Shown: positions 1 through 8,726 of the stretch, piece by piece
Layout: each line of letters starts with the position of its first letter
Position numbering within the stretch: position 1 is the stretch's first letter
Assembly: GCA_002699125.1 (NCBI GenBank)
Contig: PABI01000115.1
Span: 1 to 64,000 of the forward strand
DNA: 64,000 nt
Origin: Anaerolineaceae bacterium
GTDB lineage: Bacteria > Chloroflexota > Anaerolineae > Promineifilales > Promineifilaceae
Direction: 5' to 3'
Position numbers and translations under genes: made by a program
Notes under the pieces: model-generated
Told to the model about the DNA's origin: nothing
The model's database searches: none
What the model saw: the letters and a program-made list of their open reading frames with translations, nothing else

Positions 1-91
1 CTGAACAAAACTGTCTGACAGTTGCTGACTCATTCACTTTTACCTCTCAAGTTGATTGAGTCACCACTGTATCTCATTTTTTAGAAAGCGA

Positions 92-898
92 TTACCCTGG
101 GGAAACGGCCGTTACCTTATCCTGGTATTGCTGTGTCAGTTTGTGATTTTTTCCCAGCAGGGTGAAGAGAGACTGCATCACGCTTGCTGTAAACGGCCGA
201 TCGATTTCTTCGCCAGTTTCCAGGGCTTCGGCCAGGAGGGCAAGCGCTTTTTTAGGATTGCGCCGCTCCAATGCCAGCACCGCTTGTTGATACAACTTGT
301 CCAAATTTTCCAGACCTGTCAGGGCATCGCCGTCAGCCACATCAACCATGAATTGGGCCAGGGGCAGCAGCGCTCGTGCCGCTTCAGACTGTTCGCCATC
401 GGGGAAATCTTTGAGCAGGGTAAAGGCGTTGAGGCCGTTCCCTCTTTTTAGCTGATGCTGCGCTTGTTCTAACCGCTGGGCGGGATCATCGCTGCCTTGA
501 AAGCCGAGCGGCGGGGCAGGGGCGGAAACAGCTTTCTGCACAAAGCGGCGGACGAGGCCAGTTGGTAAAGCGCCGGTGAATTCATCTACGATACGGCCGT
601 TTCTAAACATTTTCACCGCTGGAATGGATTGAATGTTATATTTTTGGGCCGTTCGCTGATTGTTTTCTGTATCCAGTTTGGCTAATACAAACGGACTGTC
701 GGGCTCCTCTGCTAAATTTTCCAGTACCGGGCCAAGCTGGCGGCATGGACCGCACCACGCTGCCCAGAAATCTACCATCACCGGCATCTTGTAGGAGCGA
801 TTAATTACCTGCACCTGAAACGTTTGATCTGTTACTTCTAGCACACTCACCTGAGCTGCCGACTTCTTTTTCTTTTTGCCAAAGGAAAACCATTTCAT
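92..898 (-). CDS. Thioredoxin-TPR co-chaperone, CnoX/YbbN-like
   Basis: A 268-residue protein. An N-terminal Lys-rich stretch (residues 8-12) precedes a thioredoxin fold with the active site WCGPC at residues 48-52 and a cis-proline segment SIPAVKMF. The C-terminal half is helical and resembles the TPR-like extension of CnoX (YbbN), which acts as a redox-linked holdase and co-chaperone. The length fits that family (about 280) and is far longer than plain thioredoxin (about 105). It is cytoplasmic, with no signal peptide. No operon partner is evident: the next gene upstream lies 229 bases away. Both active-site cysteines are present, so a redox role is possible; some family members have lost it. 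Confidence 0.85.
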   Translation of the reverse strand: MKWFSFGKKKKKSAAQVSVLEVTDQTFQVQVINRSYKMPVMVDFWAAWCGPCRQLGPVLENLAEEPDSPFVLAKLDTENNQRTAQKYNIQSIPAVKMFRNGRIVDEFTGALPTGLVRRFVQKAVSAPAPPLGFQGSDDPAQRLEQAQHQLKRGNGLNAFTLLKDFPDGEQSEAARALLPLAQFMVDVADGDALTGLENLDKLYQQAVLALERRNPKKALALLAEALETGEEIDRPFTASVMQSLFTLLGKNHKLTQQYQDKVTAVSPG

Positions 899-956
899 AT
901 GTAAAAGCCTGATAGAATTTTGAATTAGAATGGGCGCGAAATGGGCTTTTACTTGA

Positions 957-1074
957 GCAAACCACAGAGAAATTGCCCATCGTTTTTCAAAACTTTTTCT
1001 GTGGTTTGCTTCATGCCCTCGTGTTCTTAACGCTTCGAACGGGAAAAATCTGACAGCCCAACAAGGGCTGTCAG
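957..1074. repeat. Two adjacent intergenic inverted repeats
   Basis: Arms GCAAACCACAGA (957-968) and TCTGTGGTTTGC (998-1009) are perfectly complementary with a 29-base loop. A second hairpin follows with arms CTGACAGCCC (1050-1059) and GGGCTGTCAG (1065-1074) around AACAA. They fill the gap between two minus-strand genes. No long T-run follows on the minus strand, so these look more like dispersed repeats than an intrinsic terminator. Confidence 0.6.
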
Positions 1075-1127
1075 GTTAACACCTAATTGTTTGATTTTAT
1101 TATTGGATGGTGGATCTGCCTGTAAGG

Positions 1128-2318
1128 TTACATACTGTACAGCAGCCGTTCCCGATTGAAGATTTGCATGGCGAAAATGACACCCACTACCGTTGCCAGT
1201 ACGTTACCAATGATGCTGAAGAGCACAGCATTGGCGGGCACAATACCACCCAACGTTAGCACCCCGACGATAGCAGAGGTACCGTAAACGGGTATCAGAT
1301 AGGCCAGGCTGGCTCCGGTTGGGGGCACAAAGGCGGCGGCCATTGCCGTAAATAGCACGCCAAAGATAACCGGCGACAGGGCTGATTGCGCATCTTTAAA
1401 GGTTTTTGTGCGAATACTGATCACCATGAGAATAACGTTGGCGAATAAGGCCAGCGGCAAGGAGACCAGGATGGCCTGCAAAATCACGGCCACGGGCAGC
1501 GCGCCGGCGCCTTCGGTCATGGATTCGGGCAGCAGCGTGCTGGCAATCCAGAAGCCAAAGAGGGTCAGGGCAATGGGTACGGCCGTAACCGTGAACACAG
1601 ATGCCAATTTGCCCACAAAAATTTCTGCGTCGCTGCTGGGAGTAACCAGCAAAGATTCCAGCGTGCCGCGCTCCTTCTCGCCTGCCGTCACGTCGATAGC
1701 GATAAACATGCCGCCTTGAACGGCCGTAATCGCCACCAAAATAGGCAAGAAGAATGAGGCAGCGGCCCCGGCCCGCTGCGCGGGCGAAGCCAAATCTTCC
1801 ATATCCAGCGTCACCGGGGCCAGCACTGCTAAATCAACGTTCCGTTCCGTTAACCGCTGCACCGTGATTTGCTGGTTATAGGCATTCAGCGCCAGCTCCA
1901 GCCGTCCCAGCGAAATGCCTCCACCAAATAGGCCCCCAGCGGTGTTGTTTGTCCGCACAATCAAAGTGGCTTCCTGCTCCTCGGCCACGTTTTCCCCAAA
2001 GCCGGGCGTGAAAATGAGCCCGGCTGCTTCTTCAGCGCTGGCGACGGTTGCCTCCAGATCCCCGCTAAACGGTTCTAACTGAATGCCGAACTGGGCAAAG
2101 GTATCAATGAAATCTTCCCCGGCGTATTCTAGACCTTGAACAGGCAGTACCAACGTGTCTTCCTGCCGGGAATTAATGAGCGTGCCCAGCAGAGGATTCA
2201 GTACGGCGTAGAAAATGCCCAGGATGAGTGGGACGACCAACGTTTGGCGCAAACCTTTACGGTCGCGCACGATATCCATCAATTCTTTTTGCCAGATGTT
2301 TAAAATGTTATTTAACAT
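1128..2318 (-). CDS. ABC-2 type exporter permease (NatB-like)
   Basis: A 396-residue membrane protein of the ABC-2 permease class. One N-terminal membrane segment (IPL-rich, after the RDRKGLRQT stretch) is followed by a large extracytoplasmic region of about 150 residues and then five or six hydrophobic segments to the C terminus. The motif GEKERGTLESLLVTP, typical of this family, follows the second segment. The start at 2318 is preferred because AAGGA lies five bases upstream; a longer reading to 2369 lacks such a site. It is the third gene of a minus-strand cluster with an ATPase (2382-3152) and a second permease (3203-4306), so the two permeases probably pair. The substrate is not evident; NatAB family members export sodium or other compounds. 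Confidence 0.85.
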   Translation of the reverse strand: MLNNILNIWQKELMDIVRDRKGLRQTLVVPLILGIFYAVLNPLLGTLINSRQEDTLVLPVQGLEYAGEDFIDTFAQFGIQLEPFSGDLEATVASAEEAAGLIFTPGFGENVAEEQEATLIVRTNNTAGGLFGGGISLGRLELALNAYNQQITVQRLTERNVDLAVLAPVTLDMEDLASPAQRAGAAASFFLPILVAITAVQGGMFIAIDVTAGEKERGTLESLLVTPSSDAEIFVGKLASVFTVTAVPIALTLFGFWIASTLLPESMTEGAGALPVAVILQAILVSLPLALFANVILMVISIRTKTFKDAQSALSPVIFGVLFTAMAAAFVPPTGASLAYLIPVYGTSAIVGVLTLGGIVPANAVLFSIIGNVLATVVGVIFAMQIFNRERLLYSM

Positions 2319-2381
2319 GATGTTCCTTGTATTTAGTCTGCAAGTTTGCGAGTGCAAATTACCAATCACTTACCACTAGCG

Positions 2382-3152
2382 TCATAGGTTGTTTTGCTGA
2401 CGGCCGTATTCACTCCGCTCTAACCCAACCTGCCCGGCCAAAGCCACAAAGGCATCTTCCAAGTTGTCTTTGCTGGTTTTTTGCATGAGGTCAGTGGGCG
2501 TGCCAAAGGCAATAATTTTGCCGTTCACAATGATGGCGATGTGGTCACAAAGCCGTTCCGCCTCGTCCATGTAATGCGTACTGAACAGCACACAGCGTCC
2601 CTGGTCACGCATGGCACGGATCGTTGCACGCGTGTCGCGCACGGCCATTACGTCCAGTCCATTGGTCGGTTCATCCATAATGATGTTGGGCGGGTTGTGC
2701 ACCAGGGCACGCCCCAGAACAACCTTTTGCCGCTGGCCACGGCTAAATCCTTCGGCGCGCCGGTCGGCAATCTCGTCCATTTTCAGTTCGTCGATGATGG
2801 CCTGGATCCGACCTTCCAACTCCTTACCTTTGAGGCCGTAGAAACGGCCGTAATAACGAAACTGCTCCCGCGGTGACAATCGAGGATACACGCCGTTCAT
2901 ATCTGCCTGCACGCCCAAGGCCTGGCGTACGCCGCGTGGATCGTTGGTCACGTCATGGTTGTCCACAATGACGGTGCCGCCCATCGGTTTGATAAGGCCA
3001 GAAATCATGCGCAGCGTGGTGGTTTTGCCCGCGCCATTTGGCCCCAATAGTCCTGTAATTTGCCCATCCGGGCAGATAAATGAGATGTCGTCAACGGCTT
3101 TAATGCTGTTGTCGTCACCGTAATACTTTTTCAGATTCCTAATTTCGATCAT
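2382..3152 (-). CDS. ABC transporter ATP-binding protein (NatA-like)
   Basis: A 256-residue nucleotide-binding subunit. Visible motifs are Walker A GPNGAGKTT (about residue 38), Q-loop region GVQADMNGVYPRLSPRE, signature FSRGQRQKV, Walker B NIIMDEPTNGLD and the H-loop STHYMDEAERL, all intact. The start at 3152 has AAGGAA upstream. The pattern is that of drug or sodium efflux ATPases of the NatA/CcmA type. It lies between two ABC-2 permeases on the same strand, 63 bases from the one downstream and 50 from the one upstream, giving a complete exporter. Energises transport at the inner face of the cytoplasmic membrane. Confidence 0.9.
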   Translation of the reverse strand: MIEIRNLKKYYGDDNSIKAVDDISFICPDGQITGLLGPNGAGKTTTLRMISGLIKPMGGTVIVDNHDVTNDPRGVRQALGVQADMNGVYPRLSPREQFRYYGRFYGLKGKELEGRIQAIIDELKMDEIADRRAEGFSRGQRQKVVLGRALVHNPPNIIMDEPTNGLDVMAVRDTRATIRAMRDQGRCVLFSTHYMDEAERLCDHIAIIVNGKIIAFGTPTDLMQKTSKDNLEDAFVALAGQVGLERSEYGRQQNNL

Positions 3153-3202
3153 TGTTTATTCCTTGCGTTAACAGTTGAAACCTTCGAAAAACTAAATATT
3201 GT

Positions 3203-4306
3203 TTACTGCAAGCTTGTGCGCCGCAGATGCCAAACTAAAACCAGATGAATGCCAACGGTCCATGCCAGCAAAATGAGCAAGCTGCCGCTGGAGACTACCC
3301 AGGAACGGCCGTTCAAAGAATGATTAAGCGCCTCCACCATGTGCTGGGTAGGAATCGCCCGCAAAATAAAGCGCGTGACCGGTGCCAGATTTTCTAACGA
3401 GGTGGTGCTAAACCAGCTGGGCATCGCCGCCACTAAAACGGCAATGCTCGTGGCTGCTTTGGCCTGATTGTTGTGCATCAACAAACCCAGCAGCAGCCCC
3501 AGCCCAATCATGAACAACGTAGTGAGCATGATGGCTGTTAAGGTGATGCCCCAACTGCCCACAAACCCCTGGTTCAACAAGGCGACAAACAAAATAACGA
3601 TCATAGTCAGGGTAAAGGCGGAAACACTTTTGCCTATAAGCACATCAGCTTGCGTGGCTGGCGAATTGAGCAAGGCTTGCAGCGTGCCGTTTTCTTTTTC
3701 TTCGTGCAGCAAATGAGGCAGGCTGCTGCATGTAACGATGCCGGTTGTTAAAAGAGCCATGGTGGTGAATATAAATTTTTCTATGGAAAAGGGCACTATC
3801 TCGCTGCCGCCTGGCTGGTATCTTTCCCAACTGATCTGGGCGGCAGGGGCTGGATCACGTAGTGCGGCCGTTTCCTCCACAAAAAAGCGCTGAAACTTGG
3901 CAATGCTCGATGAGCGTGCATCGCTGTTCAGGTAAATGGTGAGTTCAGGTGAGCCGCCGTTGGCCACGGCCGTATCAAACCCGGAAGGGAGTACAAGCCC
4001 GGCCACTACCTCGCCGGTGAGCTGTTCCAGAACGGCCGTTGCTGATCCTGCTCGCTCAATTTCCATATCTTCCAACGAAGCCAACTGGTCCGGTAATGTG
4101 GAATTGCCCTCGTCGTAAATAACCACTCGAATCGTGTCATTGTCGAACAGCGCCGGCATCAAAAACAAAAATACCAGTGAGATAAACAACGGTAGAAAGA
4201 GCGAAATCAGATGGTAAGGATGATTCAGAATGGTGACGATATCTTTACGGGCAATCGATAAAATAAGTTGCCAACGAGCGGGAAAATGAGTTGATGAAAT
4301 TTCCAT
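3203..4306 (-). CDS. ABC-2 type exporter permease, first gene of the exporter cluster
   Basis: A 367-residue permease from the chosen ATG at 4306, which gives an N terminus (MEISSTHFPARWQL...ARKDIV) like other ABC-2 permeases. The frame stays open upstream to a TTG at 4366, but no ribosome site supports that start, and the site before 4306 is weak too. One membrane segment (LISLFLPLFISLVFLFL) is followed by an external domain of about 150 residues, then about five membrane segments; the family motif HEEKENGTLQALLNSP is present. Probably the heterodimer partner of 1128-2318. Confidence 0.8.
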   Translation of the reverse strand: MEISSTHFPARWQLILSIARKDIVTILNHPYHLISLFLPLFISLVFLFLMPALFDNDTIRVVIYDEGNSTLPDQLASLEDMEIERAGSATAVLEQLTGEVVAGLVLPSGFDTAVANGGSPELTIYLNSDARSSSIAKFQRFFVEETAALRDPAPAAQISWERYQPGGSEIVPFSIEKFIFTTMALLTTGIVTCSSLPHLLHEEKENGTLQALLNSPATQADVLIGKSVSAFTLTMIVILFVALLNQGFVGSWGITLTAIMLTTLFMIGLGLLLGLLMHNNQAKAATSIAVLVAAMPSWFSTTSLENLAPVTRFILRAIPTQHMVEALNHSLNGRSWVVSSGSLLILLAWTVGIHLVLVWHLRRTSLQ

Positions 4307-4498
4307 AGACACCACAATAGCAGAATAGGGGGCAGCCCGCATTATTTTTAGGCTAAACAGCAGCAAATAGCGCTGAATGGCCGCAAATGCGGGCCGAATG
4401 GCACGTGAAATTTGGTTAAAAAGGGGAGATGGAGGGTGAACGGCCGTTAAGCCTGAGCGTTGCCGCTAAAAAATAAATACACCAGCGTCTGCCTAATA

Positions 4499-4537
4499 AT
4501 CGGGCTGGAAGATGCTGGCTTCACCTTCCAGCCCGAT
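4499..4537 (-). terminator. Hairpin after the PadR-linked membrane gene
   Basis: Arms ATCGGGCTGGAAG (4499-4511) and CTTCCAGCCCGAT (4525-4537) are fully complementary, nine bases beyond the stop codon of the minus-strand gene 4546-5943. No T-run follows on the minus strand, so it is either a weak terminator or one of the dispersed inverted repeats. Confidence 0.5.
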
Positions 4538-4545
4538 GTTAACCG

Positions 4546-5943
4546 TTAGCTGGCGAGGATAGGTGCTGCCTCATCGGGCGGCATATTCTCGGGCAATGGG
4601 GGAACGGTGCGGTTTAACAGCCAGGCAGCCACTGCCAGCCAAAGCAGCCCCACGGCTCGCCCGCCTAGCCGCACCGCCTCGTACAGCATATAGTCGTTAG
4701 GTGGCCCCAAGATGGGTAGTTCACCCAGCAAAACGGCGATTGTTTCTGCCTGGTAGAGGAAGGGGAAAAGGATTACCAACGTTAGCAAGAGCCCGCCAGG
4801 CTGGCTGTGTCGCAAGCGCCACGCGCCCAGACCGATGCCAAAAAGACTTAGCAGGAAAACGGCCGTTACCATCACACCCACATTTGCCTGAAACATGGCC
4901 AAATCATCTGGCAAAAAGAGCCGCTGAGCGAGCTGGCTGCTGCCAATGAGGCCCACAATCCCTAAAAAGATGTATCGGTAATGACGCAGAGAGGAACGCC
5001 CGTTGCTGGCCACCAATTTCCGGCGCAGCGCGTGCAGCAGCAAAATGGCCATCAACGGCAGCAGCGTCGGCACAAATTCAGCCAAAAAGTTTTCCGCCAT
5101 GCGGGTAAATGACCCGTCACGCGGAATGTTTACCCAAAACTGTCCGGCAAAGGCCGAGAGCAAGCCGATGACCAACGCAGCCAGCCCCAAAATCCAGCCT
5201 TGTCGCTGCCGAGGCACCCAGCGCGCCAGCAAGACCACAATCACTGCCAGCCAAATCCAGGTAACGCTGTAAATAAGAAGCGTAAGGTTTGGTGGCACAA
5301 ATTCCATATGCAGCAGCCAGCTAAAGCCAATGGGCGGCAGCAAGGCAACCGCACCGGCCCATGGCCAGCGCCCCACCAGCCAGTAAAAAACAGCAAACAG
5401 CGGCAGGAAATAGATCAGTTCGGCCAACATCATGCGCAGCAGGCGCTCTGTTGCCGTCCATTCACTATGGCCTGCGCCAAGGTATTGGGGTAGCAGCATG
5501 TAAAACAGAAGAAAAGCCAGAAAGCCCAGCCAGCTGGCCGACCAGGCAGGCCAGCGCCGCCACCAGGCCACGGCCAGCATGATCATTGTGCTGCCAAGCA
5601 AGACAGCCTCAAAAATGTTCTGGTTGGTGAGGAAAAGGAAGGCGGCAAAAACCAGGGCCATCAACAAGTAAGGCAGCGCGGCAACGGCCGTTCCCGCCCA
5701 GGACAATTTTTCATAGCGGGGAAAGTTCAAGGCTGATTGTTGCGCCGACCAATGTTCGCGCCAGAGGCTGCCGGGCCAGTGGCGCAGCTCGTGGCCAAAC
5801 GTTACCAGCACGCTTCGAGCGTTTGCCGAATGGTGCAGCTTTTCGGCAAACACTTCAGCCATTTCAGGACCAAAGGTGTGGTAAAAACGGCTAGGGTAGA
5901 GCCGCAGCATCAATTTGTAAAGAGTTAGCAGCAAATTTATCAT
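4546..5943 (-). CDS. Multi-pass membrane protein coupled to a PadR regulator
   Basis: A 465-residue protein with about ten to twelve hydrophobic segments, covering most of the chain after residue 85. The N terminus (residues 1-75, with LYPSRFYHTFGPEMAEVF) resembles the short prefix domain found before PadR-linked permeases and other membrane proteins; I do not recognise the remainder. It overlaps the PadR gene by four bases (ATGA at 5940-5943), so the two are translationally coupled and the regulator very likely controls it. Function unknown. A role in export or membrane stress is a guess from PadR biology. Confidence 0.6.
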   Translation of the reverse strand: MINLLLTLYKLMLRLYPSRFYHTFGPEMAEVFAEKLHHSANARSVLVTFGHELRHWPGSLWREHWSAQQSALNFPRYEKLSWAGTAVAALPYLLMALVFAAFLFLTNQNIFEAVLLGSTMIMLAVAWWRRWPAWSASWLGFLAFLLFYMLLPQYLGAGHSEWTATERLLRMMLAELIYFLPLFAVFYWLVGRWPWAGAVALLPPIGFSWLLHMEFVPPNLTLLIYSVTWIWLAVIVVLLARWVPRQRQGWILGLAALVIGLLSAFAGQFWVNIPRDGSFTRMAENFLAEFVPTLLPLMAILLLHALRRKLVASNGRSSLRHYRYIFLGIVGLIGSSQLAQRLFLPDDLAMFQANVGVMVTAVFLLSLFGIGLGAWRLRHSQPGGLLLTLVILFPFLYQAETIAVLLGELPILGPPNDYMLYEAVRLGGRAVGLLWLAVAAWLLNRTVPPLPENMPPDEAAPILAS

Positions 5944-6278
5944 GCGAGGCCTCCAGAAAGTTGGCGTGCCGTAGTTACCAGCGTGTCCATGCGCGCAATT
6001 TCTGCATCAAGGATGTGCCGCCCCAGGTCGGTAAGGCGATACGTTTTGCGGATACGGCCGCTTTCGTTGTCATCGGCCGCTTCATACCGCTCAATCCAGG
6101 CCTGCTCCAGCATGCGCTTGAGGGCACCATAAAGCGTGCCGGTACTGAGTTCAAGACGGCCGTTGCTCAATTCTTCAACCGTTTTCATGATGCTGTAGCC
6201 ATGTTTTGGTGTCGGCATGAGGCTGAGCAAAATGAAAAAAGTGGCTTCACCAAGGGGTAAGTTTTGTTCGGGGTCCAT
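5940..6278 (-). CDS. PadR-family transcriptional regulator
   Basis: A 112-residue winged-helix repressor. The PadR signature is clear: LSLMPTPKHGYSIMKTVEELSNGRLELSTGTLYGALKRML, followed by a charged wing and a C-terminal helix for dimerisation. The start at 6278 is chosen because AGGTG lies six bases upstream; a GTG at 6287 is also in frame. The gene is first in a two-gene unit with 4546-5943 and stands behind a strong promoter with an inverted repeat overlapping the -10 (6296-6356), the usual arrangement for autorepression. The inducer is not evident. Confidence 0.9.
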   Translation of the reverse strand: MDPEQNLPLGEATFFILLSLMPTPKHGYSIMKTVEELSNGRLELSTGTLYGALKRMLEQAWIERYEAADDNESGRIRKTYRLTDLGRHILDAEIARMDTLVTTARQLSGGLA

Positions 6279-6295
6279 TTGTTTCACCTAGCTTG

Positions 6296-6356
6296 ATATG
6301 TCGGTCAATAACATGTCGTTGGGCGACATATTATCAAAAGGACAATTGTTTGTCAA
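6296..6356 (-). promoter_or_regulatory. Sigma-70-type promoter and PadR operator
   Basis: On the minus strand, -35 TTGACA (6351-6356) and -10 TAATAT (6328-6333) are separated by 17 bases, close to the vegetative consensus. Overlapping and downstream of the -10, ATGTCG (6313-6318) and CGACAT (6324-6329) form an inverted repeat with a five-base spacer, similar to the ATGT-N8-ACAT operator described for PadR. A further half-site ATATGTCG lies at 6296-6303. A repressor bound here would block transcription of its own gene. Confidence 0.75.
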
Positions 6357-6491
6357 CTCCAACGCTGGCACTGAGGCAGAAACGAGACCATTGGCAAATG
6401 AATGTTATTCCCGCGAATGCGGAATCAAGGGATTGGCCAGACTGTGGATGTCCACCTGTGCGGGCGGGCATGATAAATACGGCGGTTTAGC

Positions 6492-7502
6492 CTAAAAATC
6501 GAGGAGTTCGCGCAGGTCGCGGGCGGCGCTTTTGCTAAGTGGAATTTCGATGGGTTCGGCGGCCTCAGGCTGGCCGTCGTCTAGAATGAGGGTGTAGCTG
6601 TCCCGGGTATAGGCAACCATCTCTTTAATGTGCTGCAAATTCACCAGGTAGCTGCGATGCGCGCGGAAGAAGCCGCTGCGTGCCAGGCGTTCTTCCACTT
6701 CGGTGAGGGTGAGATGGGTGGGGATACGGCCGTTCCCCGTGTAAAGATAGGTGCGGCCGTCATCACTGGTGGCGTACAAAATGTCGGCAGGGTTTACCAG
6801 GGCCACCTTGCCTTCTAACCGTGCAGGGATTTTGAAGGGTAGATTGGGCGGGGTGGGCTGATCGCCGGGCGTGTAGCTGTGGCTGAGCCGTCCCTGGTTC
6901 ATAATGATGATGGTTTGGCAAACGGCCGTCACCGCCGCACTCTCATCGGCAATCAGCAAAACGGCCGTGCCGTCTGCTGCCTGCTGGCGCAGCACCTGAC
7001 TGATGAGCGATATGGAGGCAGGCGAACTGTTGTTGAAGGGATCAACCAAAATGAGAAGTTCTGGTTGGTGTAGAATGGCGCGACCCAGCGCCAGGCGGCG
7101 GGCCAGTTCTGGGGCAAGATGCTGCACGCGAACCTGGGCCTGATCTTGCAGGCCAACCAGGGTAAGTAGTTCAACAGCACGGCTAAGCGGCAGCCCGTAA
7201 AGGCGGCAGTAAAATTCCAGATTTTGTCGGGCAGTGAGCCGTTCATACAGGCCATTTTCGGCGGGCAGAATGCCCACTTTTTGGGCAAAAAGAGTGCGCT
7301 GCGCAAAGGGGTCGATACCGGCCAGCCGGATTTGTCCGGCGGTCGGTGGGGTTAGCCCGGTGAGCAGCTGGATGAAGGTATCTTTGTGGACAGCGGTTAA
7401 ACCGGAAACGGCCGTAATTTCGCCAGCCGCTACTGTGAGGCTGGGAATGTTAATAAGGACGTTGTGCTGCACGACCTTTTGCAGTTGGGTCAGTTCGATC
7501 AT
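6492..7502 (-). CDS. Pseudo-ABC domain fused to a LytTR DNA-binding domain
   Basis: A 336-residue two-domain protein. Residues 1-205 have the length and secondary pattern of an ABC nucleotide-binding domain, but the catalytic motifs are eroded: Walker A is SGLTAVHKDT (34-43), the signature is LAPEL (129-133), Walker B is LLILVDPF without the Glu, and the H-loop His is missing. Residues 224-336 form a good LytTR domain (FFRAHRSYLVNLQHIKEM...PLSKSAARDLRELL). The fold probably serves as a scaffold or sensor and the LytTR domain binds DNA. I recall a similar architecture from Gram-positive exporters. The start at 7502 places the gene after the terminator hairpin at 7544-7573; no strong ribosome site is visible. 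It lies near the PadR unit and the exporter genes. Confidence 0.8.
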   Translation of the reverse strand: MIELTQLQKVVQHNVLINIPSLTVAAGEITAVSGLTAVHKDTFIQLLTGLTPPTAGQIRLAGIDPFAQRTLFAQKVGILPAENGLYERLTARQNLEFYCRLYGLPLSRAVELLTLVGLQDQAQVRVQHLAPELARRLALGRAILHQPELLILVDPFNNSSPASISLISQVLRQQAADGTAVLLIADESAAVTAVCQTIIIMNQGRLSHSYTPGDQPTPPNLPFKIPARLEGKVALVNPADILYATSDDGRTYLYTGNGRIPTHLTLTEVEERLARSGFFRAHRSYLVNLQHIKEMVAYTRDSYTLILDDGQPEAAEPIEIPLSKSAARDLRELLDF

Positions 7503-7533
7503 CGCTGGTAAGTGTAGCAAGGAACTGGTGAGA

Positions 7534-7573
7534 ATAAAAAAAGAATCCCCGGAAACGGCCGTTTCCGGGGATT
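7534..7573 (-). terminator. Rho-independent terminator built around ACGGCCGT
   Basis: A perfect 30-base palindrome at 7544-7573 with ACGGCCGT at its centre, followed on the minus strand by a run of seven T (7534-7543 region). It terminates the secreted-protein gene 7632-8726. Confidence 0.85.
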
Positions 7574-7631
7574 GTCTCATCTAAACCATGACAGGCAGTT
7601 GCTTATAGAAGCTGCCTGCGTGGCAAACTGA

Positions 7632-8726
7632 TTACTGGCAATGATCCATGGTAGTGGAGTTATTGTAGAACCAGTTGTACGAATAGTAAGGGTAAGCGTG
7701 CGCTGTTTGCGCCCGAATCGAAATGCGGTAGGAACCATCAAGTCCATCGGGGATGGGGAACGTGTAACGGGCGCTGCTATTGTCGCCGGAAGCAAGCGTG
7801 CCCACTGACGTACCCCCAATGCCACGTGTGTACATTGGGCCCATTGTTACGTTAAATGTTTGGTTCTTGGGGAAGTTTTTGGTCAGAATCGTAACTTCGC
7901 CATCCTTCGTTACGGTACAAACAGTAAAGGTGGGTATGCCCGCGTAAACCGGATCGCCGCCGCCTGTAGCCCCGTCGCCGCTGCCGTCACCGGCTGTGGC
8001 ATTGTGGAACCAGTTGTAGGCATAAAACGGATTGGCATGGGCAGTTTGGGCACGGATTGAGATGCGCGCATCATTTTCTAGCGCATCGGGAATGTTAAAC
8101 GTGGCTGTTAGCGTGCCGCCAGCACCTGAATCCAGGGTACCGACGCTGATACCATTGATGCCGCGTGTATACATTTTGCCCATGGTAACGTAAAAGGTCA
8201 TGTTGGCCGGGAAGTTGTTGGTTTGAATGGTGACGCTTTCGCCGGCGGTAACGCTGGTAACCTTAAAGGTGGGAATACCCGTGTAAATTGGGCCGGGTGC
8301 TGGACCGGGGCCAGGCCCGGGGGCAGTGTTGTTATAAAACCAATTGTAGCTATAATAACCGTGGGCGCTGTCCAGCCGAATGGCCACCTGAGCGTCCCCC
8401 TTCAAGCCATCGGGAATGGGAAAGGTAGCAGAGAAAGAGCCACCGGCCCCGGAATCCAATGTGCCGACCACCGTGCCCCCAACTCCCAAGGTGCCCATTT
8501 TATTCATGCGCACTGTGAACGTTTGCCCGGCAGGGAAGTTGTACGTTTGGATGGTCACCGAATCGCCAGCCTTCACGCTGGTGATGCTAATGGTGGGGAT
8601 GACTAATGTGCTGGATGCGGCCGTACCTACGCCAAACAATAAGAGCAATAAAAGCAGCGCCAAAGCACCGACCTTATTCCGCCAAAAACGGCCGAATATC
8701 GCCAGAGACAGATTATGATGAAACAT
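7632..8726 (-). CDS. Secreted protein with three about 90-residue repeats
   Basis: A 364-residue exported protein. The start at 8726 is fixed by AAGGAGGT six bases upstream. Residues 18-37 form a signal peptide or anchor (VGALALLLLLLLFGVGTA). Three homologous units follow, each starting with IPT(I/F) and a (S/K)VT(S)-type strand, containing NFP, then (M/Y)TRGI-G-(I/T)SVGTL(D)SG, (F/I)PD(G/A)L and ending HAYYSYNWF(Y/H)N. Linkers are rich in Pro-Gly (PGPGPGPAPGP) or Gly-Asp. A beta-sandwich surface protein is likely, but I do not recognise the family. No ACGGCCGT copy lies within the coding part although one sits in its terminator. Confidence 0.75.
   Translation of the reverse strand: MFHHNLSLAIFGRFWRNKVGALALLLLLLLFGVGTAASSTLVIPTISITSVKAGDSVTIQTYNFPAGQTFTVRMNKMGTLGVGGTVVGTLDSGAGGSFSATFPIPDGLKGDAQVAIRLDSAHGYYSYNWFYNNTAPGPGPGPAPGPIYTGIPTFKVTSVTAGESVTIQTNNFPANMTFYVTMGKMYTRGINGISVGTLDSGAGGTLTATFNIPDALENDARISIRAQTAHANPFYAYNWFHNATAGDGSGDGATGGGDPVYAGIPTFTVCTVTKDGEVTILTKNFPKNQTFNVTMGPMYTRGIGGTSVGTLASGDNSSARYTFPIPDGLDGSYRISIRAQTAHAYPYYSYNWFYNNSTTMDHCQ

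Noticed and set aside
2319..2369. Extended N terminus of the ABC permease to 2369
   Set aside because: No ribosome site at 2369, while AAGGA is correctly placed before 2318.
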